The notes beneath the pieces are model-generated. The model had not been told where the DNA came from and did no database searches. It saw nothing but the letters and a program-made list of their open reading frames with translations. DNA of 64,000 nucleotides from Photobacterium kagoshimensis. Lineage in GTDB: Bacteria > Pseudomonadota > Gammaproteobacteria > Enterobacterales > Vibrionaceae. The position numbers were made by a program, and so were the translations under genes. Location of the stretch: NCBI RefSeq assembly GCF_050337045.1, contig NZ_JAKJSO010000008.1, positions 186,001 to 250,000 of the forward strand, given 5' to 3'. Shown piece after piece: positions 1 to 9,914 of this stretch (its first letter is position 1; each line of letters begins with the position of its first letter).

Positions 1-2582
1 TCAAACAAGTCTTTCGCTAGATTCTCAAGACCCGCTAATTTTTCAAGCTCTGCACGCATTAACGCTTGGCGTGCATCATCGTACTGACGGTATTTCAGGA
101 ATGGTTCGATCAAGCGAGAGGCAACTTGTGGGTTCGATGTATTCAGTGCTGTTAGAATTTCAGTTAAGAATACATAACCAGAGCCATCCTTCGCATGGAA
201 ACGTACTGGGTTATTGCCACAGAAATTGGCCACCAAGTTACGAGTACGGTTCGGGTTTTTCAGATCAAATGCTGGGTGGTTCATGGTTTCACGCACATTT
301 GCCAATGCGTTGTCAGCAGGATTACTCCCTTGCAGCGCAAACCATTTGTCCATGACTAAACCATCATGTGTCCATTTATCACTAAAATCTTGCATCTGCT
401 CTGCACGACAATCCAGTTCTGAATTGTTCGCTGCCGCCATCGCTGCCATCGTATCTGTCATGTTGTCTGATACTTGGTACTGTGCAGCAACAAGCTCGTT
501 ACCCTTTTCAGTACATGCAAGGTAAGACAAACAACGGTTACGTAGTGCACGTTTCGCCATTGCATCATGTTCGATAGTGTAACTTGCTTGTGCCAGCGAA
601 TGATAAATAGCCGTTAGCTCATCTTCCATTTCTGTTGCTAGGATTGCTTTGATTTCACCAACCACTTTATTAATGGCATCAACATCCACACACTTGTACC
701 AACCTGCGATTTCGTTCTCGCTTGGTAGCGTCAGCATTTCTGCAATAAAGGCTGGATCAAGATCATCTGCCAATAATGCACCACGGAATGCATCGACCAC
801 ACTTGCTGGGAATTCAACCGCTTTGCCATTCTGTACATTTGTGACATTGTCACGGATGTACTTCGCCAATAGCATTTGGCCTGCATCCCAACGTGCAAAC
901 TCATTACGCGCATGCACCATCAAGAACACAAGTTCGTCATCGCTGTAATCGTATTCCAGCACAACAGGTGCAGAGAACTCGCGCAACAGAGAAATAACAG
1001 GCAGCTCTGATACGTTATCAAACTCGAATACCTGCTCTTCTTGCTTCACATCAAGGATGTGATGAACCGCCTCACCGTTACGTTGTAACTCAATAACATT
1101 GCCCTTGCTATCGTATAGTTCGATATCAAGCGGAATGTGCAGCGCGACTTTTTCTTCTTGGCCTGGTGTTGGGGCCGTTGCTTGCTTAACCGTTACACGG
1201 TAACTCTTGCTTTCTGCATCATAATCCGTGGATACATTCACAACTGGTGTACCTGCTTGGCTATACCAACGACGGAATGCAACTAAATCAACACCTGATG
1301 CATCTTCCATTGCTTGAACGAAATCATCACATGTCGCAGCAGTACCGTCATGACGTTCAAAGTAAAGCTTAATGCCTGCTTGGAACTTCTCTTCACCCAG
1401 TAAGGTGTGCATCATGCGGATCACTTCGCTACCCTTTTCATAAACAGTCAGGGTGTAGAAGTTATTCATCTCGATCACTTGCTCAGGACGAATTGGGTGT
1501 GACATTGGGCCACGATCTTCAGCAAACTGTGGACCACGAACAATGCGTACATTATTAATACGGTTTACAGCACGAGAACCCAGATCAGAAGAGAACTCTT
1601 GATCACGGAAAACCGTTAAACCTTCTTTCAAACTTAGTTGGAACCAGTCACGACAAGTAACGCGGTTACCCGTCCAGTTATGGAAGTATTCATGGCCGAT
1701 GACAGCCTCAATACCTTGGTAATCAACATCCGTTGCAGTTTGTGGGTTTGCTAATACGAATTTCGAGTTAAAAACATTTAAGCCTTTGTTTTCCATTGCG
1801 CCCATGTTGAAGAAATCAACCGCCACAATCATATAAATGTCTAAATCGTACTCAAGGCCAAAACGCTCTTCGTCCCACTTCATCGAGTTGATTAGCGAAG
1901 TCATCGCGTAATCAGCACGATCTAAGTTACCTTTGTCGACAAAAATTTCGAGTTCGACCTCACGACCACTCATGGTCGTGTACTTATCACGAAGCACATC
2001 GAAGTCACCCGCAACAAGCGCAAATAAGTAACTTGGTTTTGGGAATGGGTCTTCCCACTGCACCCAGTGACGGCCGTTTTCTAAATCACCTTGAGCAATG
2101 CGGTTACCGTTACTCAGTAGGAATGGGAAGCTTGCTTTGTCTGCTGTCACTTTAGTGGTGAAGCGAGCAAGTACATCTGGACGATCCAGGTAGTAAGTAA
2201 TACGACGGAAACCTTCAGCTTCACACTGAGTACAGAAGCCACCACCCGACTTATATAAGCCTTCTAGCAGCGTATTCGCTTCTGGGTTCACTTCTGTTTC
2301 TATAGTTAACTCAAACGCTGCAGGTAAGCCTGTTAGGGTTAGGCCTGAAGATGTCTCTTCATACTGACTCCAGGCTTCGCCATTCACTTCTACGCGAATG
2401 AGCTTAAGTGCATCACCATCCAATTTTAGCGCGGCATCCTGCTCTGCTAGACGTTGAACTTGGCTTACAGCAACAATACGTGCGGCTGTATCGTGTAAGT
2501 CAAAGTCTAGGGCGATATCGGTAATGGTATATTCAGGCGCTTGATAGTCAGCACGGTATTTTGCTTGGGGTTGATCCGCCAT
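1..2582 (-). CDS. pepN: Aminopeptidase N (PepN), C-terminus cut by window start
   Basis: M1-family zinc aminopeptidase that removes N-terminal residues from peptides in the cytoplasm. The reading frame starts at ATG 2582 (MADQPQAKYRADY) and stays open to base 3, giving 860 codons. E. coli PepN has 870, so only about ten C-terminal residues are missing. The M1 hallmarks are present: the GAMEN exopeptidase motif and the zinc site HEYFH, followed 18 residues later by the glutamate in LKEGLTVF. The gene is divergent from pncB. The family call is secure. Confidence 0.97.
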   Translation of the reverse strand, partial: MADQPQAKYRADYQAPEYTITDIALDFDLHDTAARIVAVSQVQRLAEQDAALKLDGDALKLIRVEVNGEAWSQYEETSSGLTLTGLPAAFELTIETEVNPEANTLLEGLYKSGGGFCTQCEAEGFRRITYYLDRPDVLARFTTKVTADKASFPFLLSNGNRIAQGDLENGRHWVQWEDPFPKPSYLFALVAGDFDVLRDKYTTMSGREVELEIFVDKGNLDRADYAMTSLINSMKWDEERFGLEYDLDIYMIVAVDFFNMGAMENKGLNVFNSKFVLANPQTATDVDYQGIEAVIGHEYFHNWTGNRVTCRDWFQLSLKEGLTVFRDQEFSSDLGSRAVNRINNVRIVRGPQFAEDRGPMSHPIRPEQVIEMNNFYTLTVYEKGSEVIRMMHTLLGEEKFQAGIKLYFERHDGTAATCDDFVQAMEDASGVDLVAFRRWYSQAGTPVVNVSTDYDAESKSYRVTVKQATAPTPGQEEKVALHIPLDIELYDSKGNVIELQRNGEAVHHILDVKQEEQVFEFDNVSELPVISLLREFSAPVVLEYDYSDDELVFLMVHARNEFARWDAGQMLLAKYIRDNVTNVQNGKAVEFPASVVDAFRGALLADDLDPAFIAEMLTLPSENEIAGWYKCVDVDAINKVVGEIKAILATEMEDELTAIYHSLAQASYTIEHDAMAKRALRNRCLSYLACTEKGNELVAAQYQVSDNMTDTMAAMAAANNSELDCRAEQMQDFSDKWTHDGLVMDKWFALQGSNPADNALANVRETMNHPAFDLKNPNRTRNLVANFCGNNPVRFHAKDGSGYVFLTEILTALNTSNPQVASRLIEPFLKYRQYDDARQALMRAELEKLAGLENLAKDLF

Positions 2583-2917
2583 TATGTCTTCCTTTTATTA
2601 CGCAAACACTCATCGGGGCATTTAACGCGCCAATAAGATAACGAGAAGTTGTTTTATCTTGCTAGAATCGTTTTAACACAGGTATTTATATCGCTCTCAA
2701 CCATAAAAACAAGAATTGTTTACAACTATACGTAAGGAAATCGATTATTTCTGTGTATCACCAGCCAATAGTCGAACATTTAATCAGCTGAAAGCGGTCT
2801 TCCTTGTTGTTTGATGGATTTAGGCGTATCGTACGCCCCCTAATTTTGTCGCATTTAGCCAAGAATGCGGGCAAAATCATATAAATTATCTAATGGCGTA
2901 CAAACACAGCTTTTAAT
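2583..2917. other. Intergenic region between divergent pepN and pncB
   Basis: This 335 bp stretch holds no convincing gene. It must carry the divergent promoters of pepN and pncB and is A+T-rich near both starts. I could not assign a confident -35/-10 pair or a known operator. Confidence 0.5.
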
Positions 2918-4111
2918 ATGAATCATACTGGAACACATAGAGTTATCGACTCACTGCTGGATACAGATGCATATAAACTGCACATGCACCAAGCAATTTT
3001 CCATCAATACCCTGAAACAGAGGTGGTTGCTGAATTCCATTGCCGCAGCAAAGAGGACCTACGCCCTTACTTTGAGGCTATTCAAGCACAAATAGCTCAG
3101 TTTGATTCGCTGTCGTTTACACAAGACGAGCTAACTTACCTTTCTACTTTGGGCTTTTTCCAACAAGATTACCTGACATTCCTAGAATCCTTCTCACTGA
3201 ATAGTCAACAAGTTGAGATTGACGCATCCGGTGAACAGCTTGCTATCAAAATTACCGGCAAATGGTTAGATGTTATTTTCTGGGAAGTCCCTCTGCTTGC
3301 GATCATCTGTGAGGTTCGCTGCGCTGCACGCTATCCTGAAGCGAGTGCTGACGACGCTATCGAGCAACTTAAAGAAAAAATTGCGCGTTTTTATGCTAGC
3401 GCCCAAGGTACAGATTTAACGGAATTTGCATTGGTTGATTTCGGAACCCGACGTCGCTTCTCTAAAGCAGTACAGCATCAAGTTGTCGATTACCTAGCTG
3501 AGCACTTTCCTTACTTCAAAGGAACCTCGAACTATCATCTTGCTCGCACGCGTGGGTTAACCCCGATGGGCACGCAAGCACATGAGTGGTTTCAAGCCCA
3601 CCAGCAGCTCACAGGCGAACTGGCGGACTCTCAGCAACTCGCGCTTAACCGTTGGCTGCAAGAGTACCCTGACAGCCTAGGGATTGCCCTTACAGACTGC
3701 ATCAACATGGATGCTTTCTTACGTGATTTCGATCTTCGTCTTTCCAATCGCTTTGTCGGATTACGTCATGACAGTGGTGACCCTATTGCTTGGGGTGAAA
3801 AAGCCATTGCGCATTATGAGTCACTGGGGATAGATCCAACCACAAAATCGCTGGTTTTCTCAGATAGCCTAACGCTCGATAAAGCATTAGCGATTTACAA
3901 ACATTTCTACGGTCGCATCAATGTCAGTTTTGGTATTGGTACCCAACTAAGTTGTGACCTACCAAATGTTGATACGCTAAATATCGTCCTGAAGCTGACT
4001 CAGTGTGAAGGCCGTCCTGTTGCCAAAATTTCTGATGAGCCAGGAAAGAGTATGTGTCGTGATGAAGGTTATTTATCTCAGTTACGTCAAGCTTTTGATA
4101 TTGCACAGTAG
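2918..4111 (+). CDS. pncB: Nicotinate phosphoribosyltransferase
   Basis: Converts nicotinate and PRPP to nicotinate mononucleotide in the Preiss-Handler NAD salvage route. The 397-residue protein matches the usual PncB length of about 400. It contains the characteristic DTDAYKLHMHQA start, the region GLTPMGTQAHEW that holds the histidine phosphorylated in the ATP-driven cycle, and the phosphoribose-binding VSFGIGTQL near the C-terminus. The gene is monocistronic, divergent from pepN, and ends at a strong hairpin shared with the convergent porin gene. Confidence 0.97.
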   Translation: MNHTGTHRVIDSLLDTDAYKLHMHQAIFHQYPETEVVAEFHCRSKEDLRPYFEAIQAQIAQFDSLSFTQDELTYLSTLGFFQQDYLTFLESFSLNSQQVEIDASGEQLAIKITGKWLDVIFWEVPLLAIICEVRCAARYPEASADDAIEQLKEKIARFYASAQGTDLTEFALVDFGTRRRFSKAVQHQVVDYLAEHFPYFKGTSNYHLARTRGLTPMGTQAHEWFQAHQQLTGELADSQQLALNRWLQEYPDSLGIALTDCINMDAFLRDFDLRLSNRFVGLRHDSGDPIAWGEKAIAHYESLGIDPTTKSLVFSDSLTLDKALAIYKHFYGRINVSFGIGTQLSCDLPNVDTLNIVLKLTQCEGRPVAKISDEPGKSMCRDEGYLSQLRQAFDIAQ

Positions 4112-4134
4112 GTTCAATAATCAGTAATACAATA

Positions 4135-4170
4135 AAAAAGCCGAGCACTTTTACAAGGGCTCGGCTTTTT
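4135..4170. terminator. Bidirectional terminator between pncB and the porin gene
   Basis: Perfect inverted repeat AAAAAGCCGAGC / GCTCGGCTTTTT with a 12-nt loop. A and T tracts flank the stem, so it can end both pncB (+) and the MipA/OmpV-type gene (-). Confidence 0.9.
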
Positions 4171-4241
4171 GTTGTCTGTATGTTTAATACTAAACGAAAT
4201 CAGTAAAGAGCGCCCAATAAGCACCGCCCTTTACTCAAACA

Positions 4242-5591
4242 TTAAAAATCAAACTGTAAGTAAACCGTATTGTAATTACTGCCGCCTTTAATACGACCAA
4301 ACTGTGAAGCTTGCTCAAAAATAGCAGAACGGTGGTGCATGCTGTAGCCAAGCCATACATTGTCTAAAGCACGTTGATTAAATAAATCACCAATATTTAC
4401 ATCTAACGATAAGTCGATGTAGTTTAACAGCTTACTTGGCTCGTAGCCTTTATCTGCTAATTCAGTGCGCTCAATGTAAGTTACATTACTCACATACGAT
4501 AAGCCTTCAGCTACACCCAAGCGCCACTTCACTGGCCAATTGACGGTATAGTATGCTTTTATTGCCATCACTAGCTCTGCAGATAAATCTTGCACCTCAG
4601 ATTGCCAATGCGTCACGAAACCTGGGGTCAAATAAATATCCAGTGGTATACCAAATAAGTTATCCGTTAGCGGGTGGCCATAAAATACTGAGGTTAACTG
4701 GTTATTATATTCATCTTTAACCGTCTCTCCTGCTAAGATATCCCCCATATTAGAAGGCGTTGCCCAACCGTGTGCTACCCGTAAATACGGTTTAGTCGAG
4801 ATGGACGATCTCTCAGTTTTCGAGGAATCATTAAAGAAACCAAAACCAGCATAGAATTCAGATTGCCAATTGTTATCAACGGTATCGGAATGGCGAACAT
4901 TGCGATCAAAACGCGTTGCGTATGCCCCACCAAGCAAGTACAAATTCGATGTTACGTGGTAACGAAGCTTACCACCTACTTTAATATCTGAACCACCGCC
5001 AATATGTTCCTGATTAAAGCCGTAGTAATGCGTATTATAATCTGATGTTTTATTAATCAAGGTTGCTGAAGGATGAAAATACCAGTCCCCAACTTCATAC
5101 TTGGCACCAACTTCTAAATTGGCTTGAAAATGTGCATCAGGATCTGTTACCACTTCAGCAAAGCTGTATACATTATCGTCCCATTGATACCTTAGCTGTA
5201 TACCACCCATACCGGTATCGCCACCAATCGAATTTTGGTAGATCGCAGGAATGTCGATGAAGTGCATTCGTAAGACAGCATTAGCTGAAAACTCATCTTT
5301 TTTATAGAGCTGGTAACCTGTTTCAGTCCCATTAATATAAAACTTATCGCCTCGATAAAACATCATAGGCACAAAAGACATGACGGATGAATCGTCAACA
5401 CCAGCGCCTTGCGAATAGGGAATACTCGCCTGACGAACAACGGCAGCGAGACCCCACCTCTTTTCTTGTTCGCGATGCTCTCGCAACGCCTCAACACTGG
5501 CCGTTTCGGATAGTTGTTCATTTGTATCGGCAAAAGATGCCACCGGTAACACTGCGGATAAAGCCAGTGTTAAGCCAAGCCAATGTTTCAA
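4242..5591 (-). CDS. MipA/OmpV-family outer membrane protein
   Basis: Predicted beta-barrel outer membrane protein of 449 residues. The N-terminus is a signal peptide (MKHWLGLTLALSAVLPVASFA, cleavage after SFA). The C-terminus ends in alternating aromatic and polar strands with a terminal Phe (YLQFDF), as recognised by the BAM machinery. The sequence style resembles the MipA/OmpV family: an early short repeat-rich region, then FVPMMFYRGDKFYING and many Tyr/Trp-rich strands. It is nearly twice the length of E. coli MipA, so the subfamily and any scaffold or porin role are uncertain. It is monocistronic and convergent with pncB. Confidence 0.72.
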   Translation of the reverse strand: MKHWLGLTLALSAVLPVASFADTNEQLSETASVEALREHREQEKRWGLAAVVRQASIPYSQGAGVDDSSVMSFVPMMFYRGDKFYINGTETGYQLYKKDEFSANAVLRMHFIDIPAIYQNSIGGDTGMGGIQLRYQWDDNVYSFAEVVTDPDAHFQANLEVGAKYEVGDWYFHPSATLINKTSDYNTHYYGFNQEHIGGGSDIKVGGKLRYHVTSNLYLLGGAYATRFDRNVRHSDTVDNNWQSEFYAGFGFFNDSSKTERSSISTKPYLRVAHGWATPSNMGDILAGETVKDEYNNQLTSVFYGHPLTDNLFGIPLDIYLTPGFVTHWQSEVQDLSAELVMAIKAYYTVNWPVKWRLGVAEGLSYVSNVTYIERTELADKGYEPSKLLNYIDLSLDVNIGDLFNQRALDNVWLGYSMHHRSAIFEQASQFGRIKGGSNYNTVYLQFDF

Positions 5592-5726
5592 GTAGGATTC
5601 CTCAGGTAAACAGTTGTATTAATGACAGCATAGTGCTTTCAGTCATTAGTACCGCACATATATACATCGAAGTCCGATTTTATCAGATAAAACTGCGAGG
5701 TTTATCAAATTCTTGTCATTAAGACA

Positions 5727-5753
5727 TAAAAAAACCTGATATTTCTATCAGGT
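5727..5753 (-). terminator. Terminator of the DUF496 gene
   Basis: On the minus strand ACCTGATA-GAAA-TATCAGGT is followed by seven Ts. It lies just downstream of the yeeX-like stop codon. Confidence 0.88.
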
Positions 5754-5783
5754 CTTATTCATTCAGTTTATTAGCAATCGTTA

Positions 5784-6092
5784 TTACTGTTTAGCGGCAA
5801 TCTCGACACGCTTAAGTTCTTTAACTGCTTTGCTTACTTCGCGACGTTCTTTAGATAGTTCCGCACTTACAATGATATGATCATCAACGCGGTCTTCATA
5901 ATCGCCTTTCATGTTTTCAACGATTTCAACGATTTCGTCGTGGCTCATACCAGGGCGGATGTATTCCATTAGGTTTTCTAACAGCTCAACACGCTTACGG
6001 TTGTCGCGGATTTTACGATCGTTGTCTAAGATTTCACGCTTAAGTTTATTCTTACGACGTGCTTGACGAACCAACTCTAGGATATTGTTCAT
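5784..6092 (-). CDS. yeeX: DUF496 / YeeX-family small coiled-coil protein
   Basis: 102-residue highly charged protein predicted to be largely helical and coiled coil (NILELVRQARRKNKLKREI, then a second Lys/Glu-rich helix at residues 70-102). It matches the gammaproteobacterial YeeX/UPF0265 (DUF496) family in length and sequence. Members are cytoplasmic and associated with RNA or nucleoid, but the exact function is unsettled. It has its own terminator and a poorly resolved upstream region. Confidence 0.85.
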   Translation of the reverse strand: MNNILELVRQARRKNKLKREILDNDRKIRDNRKRVELLENLMEYIRPGMSHDEIVEIVENMKGDYEDRVDDHIIVSAELSKERREVSKAVKELKRVEIAAKQ

Positions 6093-6511
6093 TATTTGTC
6101 CTTATTTAAATCTACTAAACCCTTGCTGCAAAACGTTATATCAGAAAGTACTACCCAAGCTCAAGCAACCAAGTCGCTTCACCCCTTTTATTTCATCTGC
6201 CATGATTTTAAACATACAAATGCTTGGCTTAGTATAATTAGCAATTATGACAAAATGGTATAACTTCAAAGTTCATTGAATTTAACACTTATTGATGTGA
6301 ATTAGCCCACAATTTAACCGCTCAAACATTTGCTTTTTTAGCCACAGTGCCTAGTCTTTTGGTGACCGATAGTTTTTTCGATGTCGGTAACTAGCTGCAA
6401 CGCTTCAAAATACACCGCTAGGTATGTTGTCTGAAGGTATCCGGTTTTAGTTATCACTGTTGTTATAAGGACTATTGGCAATTTGTTGAAGTAAGGAATT
6501 CAGGAGACAAC
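6093..6511. other. Intergenic region, csp 5' untranslated leader
   Basis: This 419 bp stretch without a gene lies between the divergent DUF496 and first csp genes. CspA-type mRNAs have long 5' leaders that fold differently in the cold, so much of 6300-6511 is probably leader. No textbook cold box was seen. A good AGGAG ribosome site sits before the csp start. Confidence 0.45.
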
Positions 6512-6721
6512 ATGTCTAAAGCAACAGGTACCGTTAAGTGGTTTAACGAAGAGAAAGGTTTTGGTTTTATCACTCAAGATAATGGCGGTGCTGATGTATT
6601 CGTTCATTTCCGCGCAATCACTGGCGATGGCTTTAAAACACTAGCAGAAGGCCAAAAAGTTTCGTACGAAACTGAGCAAGGTCCAAAGGGCTTGCAAGCT
6701 GCTAACGTTGAAGCAATGTAA
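6512..6721 (+). CDS. CspA-family cold-shock protein (copy 1)
   Basis: 69-residue single cold-shock domain that binds single-stranded RNA/DNA and melts RNA structure. Both RNP motifs are present: KGFGFITQ (RNP1) and DVFVHF (RNP2). The start ATG follows AGGAGACAAC. The second copy about 400 bp downstream differs at only a few residues, so this is a local tandem duplication. A strong terminator follows. Confidence 0.96.
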   Translation: MSKATGTVKWFNEEKGFGFITQDNGGADVFVHFRAITGDGFKTLAEGQKVSYETEQGPKGLQAANVEAM

Positions 6722-6750
6722 TTGTTCTGAATACAAGATAATTCAGATAA

Positions 6751-6779
6751 AAGGGCTGTGTCATCACAGCCCTTTTTTT
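6751..6779 (+). terminator. Terminator after csp copy 1
   Basis: GGGCTGTG-TCAT-CACAGCCC followed by seven Ts. Confidence 0.92.
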
Positions 6780-7125
6780 CGACATAAATGTAGCAATAAT
6801 GGGTTAAACCTCCCCCACAAATACAGCTTTAACCCCTTCAAACCAAACACTTTTTTGCTTGATTAATGCGTCATCTATCACAGTTTGTTTTTCCACTGAT
6901 GAATATTTAAAATATTATCTTGCCCAACCCTGAGCTCTGTGGCTTAATACTTCACGGCCTGTAATGCAGTCCTATTTATGCAAGTATTGAAAGACCCTTC
7001 GTTCTACCGCTTACAACTAAGCTATTGTCCTGAAGAGCTTCTCATTCTTTTGTCCATAAGTAATTCATTATGTTGGCTTAAGTACGCAATAGTGCGTGTT
7101 TTATATTTTTTTCAGGAGACATGTC
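6780..7125 (+). other. Intergenic leader of csp copy 2
   Basis: 346 bp between the first csp terminator and the second csp start. No gene is seen. It presumably contains the promoter and a long 5' leader of copy 2. The ribosome site is CAGGAGACATGTC immediately before the start. Confidence 0.45.
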
Positions 7126-7335
7126 ATGTCTAAAGCAACTGGTATCGTTAAGTGGTTTAACGACGAGAAAGGTTTCGGTTTCATCACTCAAGACAACGGC
7201 GGCGCTGACGTATTCGTTCACTTCCGTGCTATCGCTGGCGAAGGTTTCAAATCTCTTGCTGAAGGTCAAAAAGTTTCTTTTGACATCGAGCAAGGTCAAA
7301 AAGGCCCTCAAGCTGCTAACGTTGAGCGTGCATAA
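7126..7335 (+). CDS. CspA-family cold-shock protein (copy 2)
   Basis: 69-residue cold-shock domain with intact RNP1 (KGFGFITQ) and RNP2 (DVFVHF). An in-frame ATG 30 bp upstream exists, but ATG 7126 directly follows the ribosome site AGGAGACATGTC and gives the canonical MSKATG start. The paralogue lies at 6512-6721. Both have separate leaders and terminators, so they are independent transcription units that may respond differently to temperature. Confidence 0.95.
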   Translation: MSKATGIVKWFNDEKGFGFITQDNGGADVFVHFRAIAGEGFKSLAEGQKVSFDIEQGQKGPQAANVERA

Positions 7336-7363
7336 TTCTGATTTAGTCAGATTATAAAATTTC

Positions 7364-7391
7364 AAAAGGGTGTCTTCGGACGCCCTTTTTT
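7364..7391 (+). terminator. Terminator after csp copy 2
   Basis: Stem GGGTGTC / GACGCCC closed by a TTCG tetraloop, with A/T tracts on both sides. Confidence 0.9.
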
Positions 7392-7574
7392 ACATCTAAA
7401 ATTTATTCTGTTTTCTCTTTCTCTACTCATAACCTTCGCATCTCACCCAGATAGAGCGCTAAGCCAGCCCAAAAAGAACAAATACCCCGTTTGAACGGCA
7501 TAATACCTTAGTTGATACTCTATTCTTTGCTACTATGAGGGCAGTAAAGTAATTCATCCCTGTAGGGAAAAATA

Positions 7575-8999
7575 ATGAGTAATAACAATCATCAACCGAC
7601 CATGCTTTGGTTAGATTATGAAACCTTTGGTGCTACACCATCGGTTGATCGCCCTTCTCAGTTTGCCGCTATTCGCACCGATATGGATCTCAATATCATT
7701 GGCGAGCCATTGGTTATCTACTGCAAACCGCCTAGTGATTACCTTCCATCACCTGAAGCATGCCTAATCACAGGCATCACGCCACAAGAAGCGATGGAGA
7801 AAGGTTTACCAGAACATGAGTTTATTGCCAAAATTCATGATGAGCTGTCCAAACCAAACACATGTGTCATTGGTTACAACAACGTGCGCTTTGATGATGA
7901 GGTGAGCCGTTATACTCTTTATCGTAACTTCTTTGACCCATACGCGTGGAGTTGGAAAAACGGTAACTCACGCTGGGATCTGCTCGATATCATGCGCACC
8001 TGCTACGCCCTTCGTCCAGAAGGCGTAAACTGGCCAACCAATGAAGAAGGCTTCCCTAGCTTTAAATTGGAGCACCTTTCTGTTGCGAACGGCATTGAAC
8101 ACGCCAATGCACACGATGCAATGGCCGATGTGTACGCCACGATTGAGTTGGCGAAGATCCTCAAGAAAAACCAGCCTAAACTGTTTAGCTACCTGTTTGA
8201 TCTTCGTAACAAGCGTAAGCTACAAGAACTTATCGACATTATTAATTTAACGCCGTTAGTGCATGTGTCGGGGATGTTTGGCTCTGAGTGCGGTAATACC
8301 AGTTGGATTGTTCCAATGGAGTGGCACCCTGATAATAAAAACGCAGTGATCACGGTTAACTTAGCCAAAGATCCAACACCATTGATTGAGCTTGATGCCG
8401 ACACGCTACGCGAACGTCTTTACACCAAACGCAGTGAGCTTGGCCCAGATGAGCTACCTGTACCAGTCAAACTTGTACATATCAATAAATGCCCAGTGCT
8501 TGCGCCAGCCAAAACACTGAAGGCTGACGATGCAGAACGCCTAGGCATTGATCGTGAACTTTGCCTTAAACATCTTCAAATGCTTAAAGCACACCCTGAA
8601 GTGCGTGAGAAATTAGTTGAAATATTCAGTGTCGACCGTGAATTTGAACCACATGATAACGTCGATGCCAAACTGTACGATGGCTTCTTCTCTCATGCTG
8701 ACCGTACCGCGATGGATATTATCCGTGAAATGGATCCGCTAGAACTTGTCGACTTTGAACCGCAAGTTGCGGATGCCCGTATTAAGCCTTTGCTATTTCG
8801 CTATCGTGCGCGCAACTTCCCACTCACACTGACTCAGCAGGAACAGATCCGTTGGAAGCACCATTGCCAAGATTACTTTGAAAGCCACTTACCCGCTTAC
8901 ATTGAAAATCTTGATAACGTTGCGATGGAACACCAAAGTGACGAGAAGAAGATGGCTATTCTGAAAAAAGTGTATGACTACGTTATCCAGCTAGCCTAA
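7575..8999 (+). CDS. sbcB: Exodeoxyribonuclease I
   Basis: 474-residue 3'-5' single-strand DNA exonuclease acting in mismatch repair and recombination. The DEDDh catalytic signature starts with WLDYETFG near residue 12. The conserved GYNNVRFDDE block and AHDAMADVYAT supply the remaining acidic residues and the histidine. The C-terminal SH3-like and helical SSB-binding extensions are present, and the length matches E. coli ExoI (475). It has its own terminator. Confidence 0.97.
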   Translation: MSNNNHQPTMLWLDYETFGATPSVDRPSQFAAIRTDMDLNIIGEPLVIYCKPPSDYLPSPEACLITGITPQEAMEKGLPEHEFIAKIHDELSKPNTCVIGYNNVRFDDEVSRYTLYRNFFDPYAWSWKNGNSRWDLLDIMRTCYALRPEGVNWPTNEEGFPSFKLEHLSVANGIEHANAHDAMADVYATIELAKILKKNQPKLFSYLFDLRNKRKLQELIDIINLTPLVHVSGMFGSECGNTSWIVPMEWHPDNKNAVITVNLAKDPTPLIELDADTLRERLYTKRSELGPDELPVPVKLVHINKCPVLAPAKTLKADDAERLGIDRELCLKHLQMLKAHPEVREKLVEIFSVDREFEPHDNVDAKLYDGFFSHADRTAMDIIREMDPLELVDFEPQVADARIKPLLFRYRARNFPLTLTQQEQIRWKHHCQDYFESHLPAYIENLDNVAMEHQSDEKKMAILKKVYDYVIQLA

Positions 9000-9062
9000 T
9001 TTAACGGCACATCAGAAAAACAGCTTAAACTCTTAAGTTATTTAAAAGAAAGGCTTTCTTAT

Positions 9063-9096
9063 ACACCCTGATAACCTTCGTTTTCAGGGTGTTTTT
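9063..9096 (+). terminator. Terminator after sbcB
   Basis: ACACCCTG / CAGGGTGT inverted repeat with a 14-nt loop, followed by five Ts. Confidence 0.8.
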
Positions 9097-9215
9097 AATA
9101 AGACAGTTTCCACTCATCAAAAGTTGAAGGAACAGCCGTAGCCAGTCACACTTAATCTACTGAACATAAATAGCACAAGCTAGGTTCAACCCATGGATAG
9201 CATTAAGTGGTAGCT

Positions 9216-9758
9216 ATGACGACAAAAGCCCTGACACGCTGTTATCGTTTCCCCAGCGTTGATTTTGAACCCGATCTACGGGTATTAGTTTGGCAAGATG
9301 GTTCTGAGACCATGTTAACTGTGCATGAATCACGCTTGCTTGAAGCGCTGTGCTACAGCGCAGGTGAGGTTATTAACCCTCAAGCACTGTACGATAAGAC
9401 ATTTATCCAACTCGAATCCTACGACGAAAATGGCCACACTAATTTCGACCTTAATGCACTTTTAGTATCGCTCAATCGCAAACTAAACCCCCAACAAGAT
9501 CAGCCTGCAATTACGATAGAGATCGTTGCACATTATGGCTTTCGCGTTCCCCTTCCCTGTAAAACATGTCGACTTGTACATGCATTTAAAGAGTCGAAGT
9601 TTACCCAGTTTACTAACGACAAAACCGACAAGAGTAAGCCTTCAGAATCAGCCACTGAGCATATTGTAAAGCACAGTATGTTGCACAAGATTTCTGTCTT
9701 TTTGCTTGCCGCTGCGGGCATCGCATTGTTCTTTCTTGCCGACAACATCTTACTGTGA
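9216..9758 (+). CDS. Membrane-anchored winged-helix (ToxR/CadC-like) regulator without periplasmic domain
   Basis: 180-residue protein. Residues about 10-105 read as an OmpR/CadC-type winged helix: LTVHESRLLEALCYSAGEVI is followed by a second helix pair and IEIVAHYGFRVPLP. A linker comes next, then one hydrophobic segment (about 160-178) that ends the protein. The periplasmic sensor typical of ToxR or CadC is missing, so signal input must come from the membrane or a partner. Start ATG 9216 is preferred over GTG 9207 because AAGTGG sits at ribosome-site distance. The target genes are unknown. The divergent or following yohJ is a candidate only by proximity. Confidence 0.7.
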   Translation: MTTKALTRCYRFPSVDFEPDLRVLVWQDGSETMLTVHESRLLEALCYSAGEVINPQALYDKTFIQLESYDENGHTNFDLNALLVSLNRKLNPQQDQPAITIEIVAHYGFRVPLPCKTCRLVHAFKESKFTQFTNDKTDKSKPSESATEHIVKHSMLHKISVFLLAAAGIALFFLADNILL

Positions 9759-9836
9759 TTTATCTAAAGACATCGCCAGATAGGCTAAAGATTCATCACA
9801 ACGCCTGTGTTTACTACTTAACAATATGCACGAAAT

Positions 9837-9858
9837 AAGTGTGGCGTAGGTCACACTT
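9837..9858. promoter_or_regulatory. CRP-like site upstream of yohJ
   Basis: AAGTGTG-GCGTAGGT-CACACTT is a 22-bp palindrome. It matches the CRP consensus TGTGA-N6-TCACA with one substitution. Confidence 0.65.
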
Positions 9859-9914
9859 ATTTTGTATGATGAATGCACCACACAAAAGCACCACCACTGG
9901 CATCACATAAAAGC

